Source: Mesorhizobium opportunistum WSM2075
Lineage (GTDB): Bacteria; Pseudomonadota; Alphaproteobacteria; Rhizobiales; Rhizobiaceae
Reading direction: 5' to 3'
Length of the DNA stretch: 64,000 bases
NCBI RefSeq assembly: GCF_000176035.2
Contig: NC_015675.1
Location: 2,174,001 to 2,238,000, forward strand
Of the stretch, positions 45,434 to 52,715 are shown piece after piece. Position 1 is the stretch's first letter. Each line of letters opens with the position of its first letter. The notes under the pieces are model-generated. The model was not told the origin of the DNA. It saw only the letters and a program-made list of their open reading frames with translations, and did not search any database. Made by a program: the position numbers and the translations under genes.

Positions 45434-46567
45434 ATGGAAGTTCGCGTTGCCAATGTGCGCAAGGAATTCGAGCGGTTTCCCGCGCTCCACGACGTGTCGC
45501 TCGACATCAAGTCGGGCGAGTTGATCGCGTTGCTGGGGCCGTCCGGCTCCGGCAAGACGACGCTGCTCAGGCTGATCGCCGGGCTGGAGCGGCCGACGCG
45601 GGGAAAAATCTTCTTCGGCGACGAGGACGCCTCGCAGAGATCGATCCAGGAGCGCAATGTCGGCTTCGTCTTCCAGCACTATGCGCTGTTCCGGCACATG
45701 ACGGTGGCCGACAATATCGGCTTCGGCCTCAAGGTCCGGCACGGGCCATCACGGCCGCCGGCGCAGGAAATCCGCCGCCGCGCCTCCGAGCTTCTCGACC
45801 TCGTCCAGCTCTCGGGCCTGGAAAAGCGCTATCCGGCACAACTCTCCGGCGGCCAGCGCCAGCGCGTGGCGTTGGCACGCGCCATGGCGATCGAGCCCAA
45901 GGTGCTCTTGCTCGACGAGCCGTTCGGCGCGCTCGATGCGCAGGTGCGGCGTGAATTGCGCCGCTGGCTGCGCGAAATCCATGATGCCACCGGCCACACC
46001 ACCGTCTTCGTCACCCACGACCAGGAAGAGGCGCTGGAGCTTGCCGACCGCGTCGTGGTGATGAGCCAGGGCCGCATCGAGCAGGTCGGCACCGCCGACG
46101 ACATCTACGACACGCCGAACTCGCCCTTCGTCTACGGCTTCATCGGCGAATCGAGCTCGCTCCCCGTCAAGGTCGAGAACGGCGAGATCTGGCTCGCCGA
46201 CCGTCCGATCGGGCTTGCCGCGCCCGGTGAGCCCTCTGGCGACGCGACGCTGTATTTCCGCCCGCACGATATCGACCTGCTGGACGGCTGCAGCGGCTGC
46301 ATCGCCGGTACGGTGACCGCCAGCCGCCGCGTCGCCGGCACGCGGCGCGTCGAGCTCGAAATCGGCGGCGAACGCCGGCGGGTCGAGATCGAGCTGCCGG
46401 TCGATCACCCAGCGGCGCAGAAGAGCCGGGTGGCTTTCCGCCCGGGACGTTGGAAGCTGTTTGCGGCGTCGACCGCGATCCAGAATCGCACGTTCGCGTT
46501 TGCGAGCGGCAAGAAACGGGTTTTGGAAAAGCCCGAGCGGCTAAAGCCCACTACGCGCGCCGCCTGA
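45434..46567 (+). CDS. cysA: Sulfate ABC transporter ATP-binding protein CysA
   Basis: 377 aa. Walker A 'LLGPSGSGKTTLLRLIAG', Q-loop 'FVFQHYALFRHMT', signature 'QLSGGQRQRVALARAMA', Walker B 'KVLLLDEPFGALDAQVRREL' and switch His in 'FVTHDQEEALELADRV'. The C-terminal part carries the TOBE-type domain. 'aaaggggctgttg' precedes the ATG. It powers sulfate import through CysT and CysW. It is separated from cysW by the palindromic repeats. Confidence 0.95.
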   Translation: MEVRVANVRKEFERFPALHDVSLDIKSGELIALLGPSGSGKTTLLRLIAGLERPTRGKIFFGDEDASQRSIQERNVGFVFQHYALFRHMTVADNIGFGLKVRHGPSRPPAQEIRRRASELLDLVQLSGLEKRYPAQLSGGQRQRVALARAMAIEPKVLLLDEPFGALDAQVRRELRRWLREIHDATGHTTVFVTHDQEEALELADRVVVMSQGRIEQVGTADDIYDTPNSPFVYGFIGESSSLPVKVENGEIWLADRPIGLAAPGEPSGDATLYFRPHDIDLLDGCSGCIAGTVTASRRVAGTRRVELEIGGERRRVEIELPVDHPAAQKSRVAFRPGRWKLFAASTAIQNRTFAFASGKKRVLEKPERLKPTTRAA

Positions 46568-46591
46568 ATTGAGCCGATCACAGCGTCGGCT

Positions 46592-46828
46592 TCAGGATCG
46601 ACGCTTCTTCGTGTCTGGAGCCGGCGCCAGCATCGTGAAAGCGCGCCCGATCTCGTGATCGCCCTCAGCCACGATGGTCGCCGAGATCAGTACATGTTCT
46701 TTTTGCAGCAGGACCGAATGGGTCATTCTCCCGGCCGCCATCATTGTCGTCGAGTACCCGACAACGGACCAGCCTGAGGCAAGAAGACGACTAAGCTTGT
46801 CGTCCGGTTGCAGTTCTCCAGCAGCCAT
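46592..46828 (-). CDS. Small hypothetical protein, 78 aa
   Basis: ATG 46828 is chosen because GGAGG lies 6 bases upstream; the longer frame to 46942 lacks this. Sequence includes 'KLSRLLASGWSVVGYSTTMM' and 'SVLLQKEHVLISATIV'. There is no signal peptide or clear domain. It resembles small conserved proteins of unknown role in Rhizobiales. It lies convergent to cysA in the gap before sbp. Confidence 0.6.
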   Translation of the reverse strand: MAAGELQPDDKLSRLLASGWSVVGYSTTMMAAGRMTHSVLLQKEHVLISATIVAEGDHEIGRAFTMLAPAPDTKKRRS

Positions 46829-47007
46829 AAGGTTCCTCCCGCGAGACCGAGAATTTGGAGGGTGTGCAGACGCTGCCACTCCCTCGTTCTCGGTTCGAGG
46901 CCAATCCGACGTTATAATCGGGTCACCATTATGGTTGTTCAACCGACGGCACGGGCATCAGGGGTGGAGAAGCCGTTTGGAAGCTTCTCCCGTTTCCAGC
47001 AGCGGGC

Positions 47008-48033
47008 TTACTCGGGCTTGTAGATCTGGTCGAATATACCACCGTCGCCGAAATGATAAGGCTGTGCCTTCTTCCAGCCGCCGAAAAGCGGATCGTCGAT
47101 GGAGATCAGCTTGATATCGGGGGTCTTGGGCAGATCCGCCGGCGCCACCAGTTCGGGCTTGGCCGGGCGATAGTGGTTCTTGGCGATGATGGTCTGGCCT
47201 TCCTTGGAATAGAGCCAGCCCAGATAGGCTTCGGCGACCTTGCGCGTGCCCTTGGCATCGACATTGGCGTCGACGATCGCCACCGGCGGCTCGGCCAGGA
47301 TCGATGTCGGCGGATAGACGATCTCGAAATTGTCGGCGCCGAATTCATCGAGCGCCAGATAGGCGTCGTTTTCCCAGCCGATCAGCACGTCGCCGATGCC
47401 CTTTTGCGCGAAGGTCACGGTCGAGCCGCGCGCACCGGTGTCGAGCACCGGGGCATTGGCATAGAGCTTGCCGACGAATGCCTTGGTCTTGGCTTCGTCG
47501 CCGCCATCGTTGGCGTTGGCGTAGGCCCAGGCCGCCAGATAGTTCCAGCGGGCGCCGCCGGAGGTCTTGGGGTTGGGCGTGATCACCTGGGTGCCGTCCT
47601 TGACGAGGTCGTTCCAGTCATGGATGCCCTTGGGATTGCCCTTGCGGACCAGGAAGATGATGGTCGAGGTGTAGGGCGCCGAATTGTTTTCGAATTTCTT
47701 GCGCCAGTCGGGATCGATCTTCTTCGACTTCGAGACGATGGCGTTGATGTCGCCTTCGAGCGCCAGCGTCACCACATCGGCCTCGAGGCCGTCGATCACG
47801 GCGCGCGCCTGGGCGCCCGATCCGCCATGTGACTGCTGGATGGTGACCGTCTCGCCGGTCTCGGCCTTCCAGTGCGCGACGAAGGCCTCGTCATAGGCCT
47901 TGTAGAGCTCGCGCGTCGGATCGTAGGACACGTTGAGAATGGTGGTGTCGGCAAACGCGAAACCGAGCGTGCCGAACTGGACAGATGCGGCGACCAGTAC
48001 GCCGAGCAGTTTCTTGAAATGAGGTTTGGTCAT
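47008..48033 (-). CDS. sbp: Periplasmic sulfate-binding protein
   Basis: 341 aa. ATG 48033 follows GGAGG ('acggaggcagaa'). Signal peptide '[20 protein letters not shown]'. The mature protein shows the Sbp pattern: '[20 protein letters not shown]', '[15 protein letters not shown]', '[19 protein letters not shown]' and '[21 protein letters not shown]'. It delivers sulfate to CysT/CysW/CysA. Instead of leading that operon it faces it from the other side, so it must have its own promoter in the 48034-48250 region. Confidence 0.94.
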   Translation of the reverse strand: MTKPHFKKLLGVLVAASVQFGTLGFAFADTTILNVSYDPTRELYKAYDEAFVAHWKAETGETVTIQQSHGGSGAQARAVIDGLEADVVTLALEGDINAIVSKSKKIDPDWRKKFENNSAPYTSTIIFLVRKGNPKGIHDWNDLVKDGTQVITPNPKTSGGARWNYLAAWAYANANDGGDEAKTKAFVGKLYANAPVLDTGARGSTVTFAQKGIGDVLIGWENDAYLALDEFGADNFEIVYPPTSILAEPPVAIVDANVDAKGTRKVAEAYLGWLYSKEGQTIIAKNHYRPAKPELVAPADLPKTPDIKLISIDDPLFGGWKKAQPYHFGDGGIFDQIYKPE

Positions 48034-48250
48034 TTCTGCCTCCGTTGATGACGGATCAAACTCTACCAAATTTATAGAAAAAAGATGCATTCATCCGAAA
48101 GGGCAGACATGCCGCATCAGCTAATCCAAAAGGCGGGCCTTGGTACGAAGACCGCGGCAAAAGGCCGGCGCGCCGGTGCGGGCTTTTGTCGGGAAGAACT
48201 TCGCCACCACAATCGTTTTGCAAGGTGGATGGGCAACGGGGCTAGAAAAA

Positions 48251-48442
48251 ATGTCTCACAATGACGCGAACCTGTGTGCTCGGGCGCAAGCACGAGGCAT
48301 CACGATCTATCAGCGTTCAAAGACTGTATGGATCGCGGCGGGAAGCCATCGCGGGCAAGATTTTGAAGTGAAGGGACGTTCTCCAGCAATTGCGCTCGCA
48401 TTCTGGGTGGAAGCCGCCCGATACAGAGGCTCGGGCATATAG
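48251..48442 (+). CDS. Conserved small protein, 63 aa (copy 2)
   Basis: Paralogue of the product of 2000-2191, of the same length, with shared 'IYQRSKTVW', 'RGQDFEVK', 'RSP' and 'EAARY.GS'. ATG 48251 (MSHNDAN) aligns with the start of copy 1; an upstream ATG at 48140 would add 37 residues not shared. A Gly-rich repeat protein lies nearby, as for copy 1. Function is unknown; conservation of the central block suggests a real folded protein. Confidence 0.65.
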   Translation: MSHNDANLCARAQARGITIYQRSKTVWIAAGSHRGQDFEVKGRSPAIALAFWVEAARYRGSGI

Positions 48443-48578
48443 GCCGCTCCGTGCTTTGGAGGCGCATTGCGTTGGAAAAGGGTGTCCGGTCGACACGCTT
48501 CAAGCCATTTTTGCGCAGGCCGCTATCCCAAACAGCCGCGCATTCTCGCCGGTATGCCTCGGGGGTTTGCACCGGAGC

Positions 48579-49133
48579 TCAAGAACCGATCCGTACCCAC
48601 TTCCCGTTGGCCGATTGCGACTGTCTGGCAAAATAACGGTACGAAGTGTTTGACCAATCGCGGATGACACTGCCACGGTTATCCAGGATCAAGTCGCCCT
48701 TGTCGGTTCGAACCGTGAGCACCGTGTGACCCTCGCCGCCAAGCGAAGCGACCGTCAGAAGCAAAGCGGAAGCCGGCCATCCACGCTTCAAAAGCTCGCT
48801 TTTTTTCAGGATCGCAATATCCTCGCAATCACCCTGTTTGGTCGGTAGACGCCAATCGTCGGCACTGCCTGCCGTGACGAGATCGCTGCGCTCCTCGATC
48901 CGGCGATTGACGGAGGTGTTCACCGCTTCGAGTTCGGCTCTGCGTGCCGGTGTCAGCGTCACCAGCTTGACCCGCCCGCTGGTGCTGCAGAGTCGTGGCT
49001 GGTTGGCGCAGAACACACGAGCGGCCGGCGGAGGGAACGCATACCCCTTTGTGACCATCATCGCATGGGAGCCGGCTGTCGCGCTGCAACCAGTTGCCAC
49101 CATGGCTACGGCAACAAGCGTAGCAAAACGCAT
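48579..49133 (-). CDS. Bacterial transglutaminase-like cysteine peptidase, lipoprotein
   Basis: 184 aa. ATG 49133 lies 10 bases after 'aaggag'. The start 'MRFATLVAVAMVATGC' is a lipoprotein signal with Cys16. The catalytic triad of the BTLCP family is visible: Cys103 in 'KQGDCEDIAILKK', His136 in 'GEGHTVLTV' and Asp151 in 'LILDNRG'. Such proteins are exported peptidases; in Pseudomonas, LapG of this family cleaves adhesins, but no adhesin or LapD-like gene is nearby. Residues 42-50 carry a Cys pair. Confidence 0.85.
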   Translation of the reverse strand: MRFATLVAVAMVATGCSATAGSHAMMVTKGYAFPPPAARVFCANQPRLCSTSGRVKLVTLTPARRAELEAVNTSVNRRIEERSDLVTAGSADDWRLPTKQGDCEDIAILKKSELLKRGWPASALLLTVASLGGEGHTVLTVRTDKGDLILDNRGSVIRDWSNTSYRYFARQSQSANGKWVRIGS

Positions 49134-49308
49134 CACGTACCATCTCCTTTTGGCTGTCAAGCTGCCAACAAGCCTCGCAGAAAATGGTAAATCAATCCTT
49201 AAAAAGGTATTCTCGGCAAACATACATAACAATATGTTACCGGATTGTAGAAATTAATTGATAGCGTCTTGGTTTGGGACCATGCGCACCTTTGCGTTGG
49301 AGGAAGAA

Positions 49309-49899
49309 ATGCTGCTATCCATGACTTTGATGAGAAAGGTTTATTCGACCTTGCTCGTCTCATCTGCTGTTCTGGCTGCGAGTATGACGAGTTCTACGGC
49401 AGCACAGGATAGTATACGGCCGCGGATGACGGCAGCCCAATGCCAACCTCTTACCGACGCGAACTATGCGATGTGTTGTATCGCGATCAATCGCGGAAGC
49501 ATCCTTTCGTCAGATCAACTCGATCAATGCCCACCCATCACCACCTCGCTCATAGCAACCACGCTTTCACGCATCGGCGACAGCAACGGGCCTGGCAATG
49601 GAGGTGGTTCCAGTGGCGGTGGTACGGGCGGCAAGGGCGGAGACGACGGCGGCAAGGGCGGCGATGACGGCGGCAAGGGCGGCGACAACGGCGGCAAGGG
49701 CGGCGACAACGGCGGCAAGAGCGGCGACGACGGTGGCAAAAGCGGCGACAACGGCGGCAAGAGTGGTGACGACGGCGGCAAGAGCGGCGACGACGGTGGC
49801 AAAAGCGGCGACAACGGCGGCAAGAGTGGTGACGACGGCGGCAAGAGTGGCGACAACGGCGGCAAGGGTGGCGATTCCGGGCGCGGCTCCGGCCATTAG
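49309..49899 (+). CDS. Secreted Cys-bearing head plus heptapeptide-repeat protein
   Basis: 196 aa. ATG 49309 follows 'ttggaggaagaa'. Signal peptide 'STLLVSSAVLAASMTSSTAA'. A head of about 65 residues contains four Cys ('AAQCQPL', 'AMCCIAI', 'DQCPPI'), probably two disulfides. The rest is repeats of G-G-K-(G/S)-G-D-(D/N), about eleven, ending 'GGDSGRGSGH'. The tail is extended and strongly charged, with Lys and Asp alternating. No enzyme domain is visible. It parallels the protein at 2303-2923 in having a signal peptide and a Gly-rich array. Confidence 0.75.
   Translation: MLLSMTLMRKVYSTLLVSSAVLAASMTSSTAAQDSIRPRMTAAQCQPLTDANYAMCCIAINRGSILSSDQLDQCPPITTSLIATTLSRIGDSNGPGNGGGSSGGGTGGKGGDDGGKGGDDGGKGGDNGGKGGDNGGKSGDDGGKSGDNGGKSGDDGGKSGDDGGKSGDNGGKSGDDGGKSGDNGGKGGDSGRGSGH
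49627..49875. repeat. 21-bp tandem repeats in the secreted repeat gene
   Basis: About eleven 21-bp units (core 'ggcggcaagagcggcgac'). Some neighbouring copies are nearly identical, including a longer block that appears twice, so slippage or recent duplication is likely. Copy number may vary between strains. Confidence 0.85.
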
Positions 49900-49986
49900 C
49901 AGAGGCTTCGGCAACTCGGTGTCGGATGTTGCTGGAGCGCATGTGATATCCGGCTTCGCCCCTGACTGATCCGCTCCAAATTCAGG

Positions 49987-50026
49987 AAGGCGCGTCGCGC
50001 TCCAGCGAGTCCAAGCGACGCGCCTT
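49987..50026. terminator. 12-bp perfect inverted repeat
   Basis: Arms 'aaggcgcgtcgc' (49987-49998) and 'gcgacgcgcctt' (50015-50026) around a 16-base loop, 88 bp after the repeat-protein stop. It could terminate that gene; no T run follows. It lies just upstream of the ArsR-type gene, so an operator role is the alternative. Confidence 0.4.
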
Positions 50027-50069
50027 GACACCGAGCGTTGCCGCTTGGCCGGACAATGGGTCAAGGCTA

Positions 50070-50477
50070 ATGCAACACAATCGCAAAGAATTTTCTGTCA
50101 GGCGACTGCAGCCTATCAACACCCTGCAGGCAAACTCTCCGAACCTGGACAGCTTGTCTGACCATGCGGCGCCAGCGGCCGAACTTCTGGCGGTTTTGGG
50201 CAATGAGAGAAGACTTGTGATTCTGGGCCATCTGACGGAAGGCGAGATTTCGGTTGGCGAATTGGCTGTGCTGGTCGGACTTAGCAAAAGCGCTCTTTCT
50301 CAACATCTGAGCAAGCTGCGCAAACACCAACTGGTTTCCACCAGGCGTCACCGACAGACCGTCTACTATTCCTGTAGTTTTGGGATCGGTCGGAAAATCA
50401 CCCAGATAATCGATTTAGCCGTGAACCTGGCTGCAGTTTCGCGGGCCGAGAAGCCTCGCAGGCCCCCCGCCACATAA
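50070..50477 (+). CDS. ArsR-family regulator, NolR-like
   Basis: About 135 aa. ATG 50070 is chosen over the one at 50025, which falls inside the inverted repeat; 'aagg' precedes it. Winged helix-turn-helix: 'LLAVLGNERRLVILGHLTEG', 'LAVLVGLSKSALSQHLSKLR', 'LVSTRRHRQTVYYSC'. This is close in pattern to NolR, a rhizobial repressor of nodulation genes. The usual metal-binding Cys pairs of ArsR/SmtB are not seen, which also fits NolR. The actual target is unknown. Confidence 0.8.
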   Translation: MQHNRKEFSVRRLQPINTLQANSPNLDSLSDHAAPAAELLAVLGNERRLVILGHLTEGEISVGELAVLVGLSKSALSQHLSKLRKHQLVSTRRHRQTVYYSCSFGIGRKITQIIDLAVNLAAVSRAEKPRRPPAT

Positions 50478-50816
50478 ATCCAGACGTCCGGATCCATGAC
50501 ATCCTGCAGATCCTGGCAGCTCGCGCAGGCAGCAGGTTCCGCTTCGTCTCCAGTCTTCAAACGCCGCGTGGCCTTCCCGGCATGGCGTCTGGCGCGTCAT
50601 TGCCGGCTGTCAAGCGTGGAAACGATGCTTAAGCCCACGATCTATTAGTTGATCGTGGTAGAGCTTTTGCAGCGGCACTGTTAGAGTTCCTGACAGGACG
50701 GGGCGATATCGGCGCGGGCGCACCTGCCAGGACGATTCTCACAGCAACGCGACGAAGGTTCAGGAGCGGGTGGTCGCCTGTGCTGCAGCAGGACCAGAAG
50801 GAATCGGGACTCAAAC
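50478..50816. other. Intergenic region upstream of the cyclase gene
   Basis: About 340 bases with no gene that I can support. Two short reverse frames are likely shadows. The promoter of the cyclase gene should lie in the distal half. Confidence 0.4.
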
Positions 50817-52598
50817 ATGGCTGAACGGAATTACACCCGTCAGCTGGCGACGATCGTCTCCATCGATGCCGTTGGATTTTCACGGTTGATGGGTCTTGAC
50901 GATGAATCGGCTGTCGCTGCCTTCGAGGAACGACGCGACATCATCGCCGAGAGCTGCAGCACCTTCGGCGGCCGCACCTTCGGCGATGCTGGCGACAGCG
51001 TCATGGCCGAATTCGGCAATCCGATCGAGGCGCTGCGCGCGGCGTTCGATTTTCAGGATCGAATTGTCACGCTCAATTCATCGCTGGACGAACCCATGCG
51101 CATGCCGTTTCGCGCCGGCATCAACACGGGCGATGTCATCGTCCGTGAAGGCCGGCTTTACGGCGACGACGTCAACATCGCAGCCAGAATCCAGGAATTC
51201 GCGCCCCACGATGGTCTCGCCGTGTCGGAAACCACCTGGCACCACGTGAAGGACAAGACAGCGGCTGAATTCACCGACCTCGGCGAACTCATGCTGAAGA
51301 ATATCGCGCTGCCGGTGCGCGTTTTGATTGCGAGGCGCGGCGGCAACCTTTCACCGCCACCAGCGCTGATGGCGGCAATCCCATCCGTCAATGGTCGGCA
51401 GAACGTGTCGCTCAAAGGTCCACCCGCGATCGCCGTGCTGCCGTTCCAAAGCGATGGAGGCGAGCGCGACGTCGGCTATATGGCCGACGGCATAGCCGAA
51501 GACATCATTTACGGGCTTTCCAACAGAAGATGGCTCTCGGTGATTGCCAAGAACTCGAGCTTCCAGTTTCGCGACGACACCTTGGGAACGCGCGTTATCG
51601 GCAATGCCCTTGGTGCACGCTACATCGTCAGCGGCACGCTGATGCGCAACGATGAGCGGATTCGTCTGACAACCTCGCTTGCCGACGTGTCAAACGGCCG
51701 ATTGGTATGGTCGCAACGCTTCGATCGCGCGCTGGCCGACATCTTCAATCTGCGCGACGAGATCGGCGCGGAGATCGTCTCGATCCTCGACAAGGAGGTC
51801 GACAGGGCCGAACAGGCGCGGACCTTCCAGGTGCCGTGGGAAAGTCTGGAAACGTGGCAATTGGTGCGGCGTGGACGCTGGCATATGAATCGGCGCACAC
51901 GCGGCGACACGGAAATCGCGCTGGAGTTTTTCGAAAAGGCTTACCGGGAAGATCCGAATTCGAGTGCGGTGCTGAACGAACTGGCATGGTGGTATTTCTG
52001 GCGAGCCTGGCTGCGGTTCGGCGACAGCGACGATCTGGACAAGGTCAAGCAATATTCACGCAAAGCCTTGCTCATGGACAGCCTGGATGCCCGCCCGCAC
52101 GCTCATCTCGGCGTCATGGACATCATGAGAGGGCGGCCCGCATCGGCGGTCGATCATCTCGAGGAAGCGCTTCACATCAATCCAAGCTTCGCTTTTGCGC
52201 ACTCGGCTATGGGCAGTGCGCGCCTGCTGCTGGGCGATGCCGCCGGTGCAATACCGTTCTTCGTCGAGACGGAGCGGCTGAGCCCGTTTGACCTCTACCG
52301 GTTCCACAATCTGGGGGAATTGGCGGCAGCTTACAGTTTCCTAGAGGACTGGCCATCGGCGATCTCCACCGCGGACCGCTCGCTCGATCTGTCACCCGGC
52401 TATTTCTATTCCCGGTTTCTGAAGATCGGCGCCCTGGCGAGGAGCGGGCGCAAGCAAGAGGCCATGCGGGAGCTGGCTATACTTATGACGCGACATCCGG
52501 ATTTTTCGGAGCAAAGGGTGCGCTGGATACCGTTCGTGGACAAAGCGGCAAACGAATTTCTCATCGCCAATTTCAAATCCGCCGCGAGCGATGATTAA
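50817..52598 (+). CDS. Class III adenylate/guanylate cyclase with TPR-type C-terminus
   Basis: 593 aa. The N-terminal 180 residues form a class III cyclase domain: first metal Asp17 in 'VSIDAVGFSRLM', second near D57/D60 in 'TFGDAGDSVMAEF', and the dimer and transition-state block 'LYGDDVNIAARIQ'. The middle part 'IAVLPFQSDGG' ... 'YMADGIAEDIIYGLS' ... 'YIVSGTLMR' is the TolB-like segment often seen in rhizobial cyclases. It is followed by TPR-like helical pairs. The protein has no membrane helix. The product, cAMP or cGMP, could act through the two Crp/Fnr regulators in this window (inference). Confidence 0.9.
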   Translation: MAERNYTRQLATIVSIDAVGFSRLMGLDDESAVAAFEERRDIIAESCSTFGGRTFGDAGDSVMAEFGNPIEALRAAFDFQDRIVTLNSSLDEPMRMPFRAGINTGDVIVREGRLYGDDVNIAARIQEFAPHDGLAVSETTWHHVKDKTAAEFTDLGELMLKNIALPVRVLIARRGGNLSPPPALMAAIPSVNGRQNVSLKGPPAIAVLPFQSDGGERDVGYMADGIAEDIIYGLSNRRWLSVIAKNSSFQFRDDTLGTRVIGNALGARYIVSGTLMRNDERIRLTTSLADVSNGRLVWSQRFDRALADIFNLRDEIGAEIVSILDKEVDRAEQARTFQVPWESLETWQLVRRGRWHMNRRTRGDTEIALEFFEKAYREDPNSSAVLNELAWWYFWRAWLRFGDSDDLDKVKQYSRKALLMDSLDARPHAHLGVMDIMRGRPASAVDHLEEALHINPSFAFAHSAMGSARLLLGDAAGAIPFFVETERLSPFDLYRFHNLGELAAAYSFLEDWPSAISTADRSLDLSPGYFYSRFLKIGALARSGRKQEAMRELAILMTRHPDFSEQRVRWIPFVDKAANEFLIANFKSAASDD

Positions 52599-52715
52599 TT
52601 GAGGTGCCGAATGCCGACAACTGTGAAAGTATTCACATACGCGAGAAGGCTGCAAACCTAGCCATGGGTTAGCCGGCATCGCAATGACGTGGACAGCCGG
52701 GGGGCTTGAACGCGC

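Noticed and set aside
43117..45742. Two long minus-strand frames of 421 and 470 codons
   Set aside because: They mirror the codon bias of cysT, cysW and cysA and consist of low-complexity Asp/Arg/Gly-rich sequence.
49524..50064. Reverse Pro/Leu-rich and Ala/Val-rich frames over the 21-bp repeats
   Set aside because: Same repeat artefact; no start signal or signal peptide.
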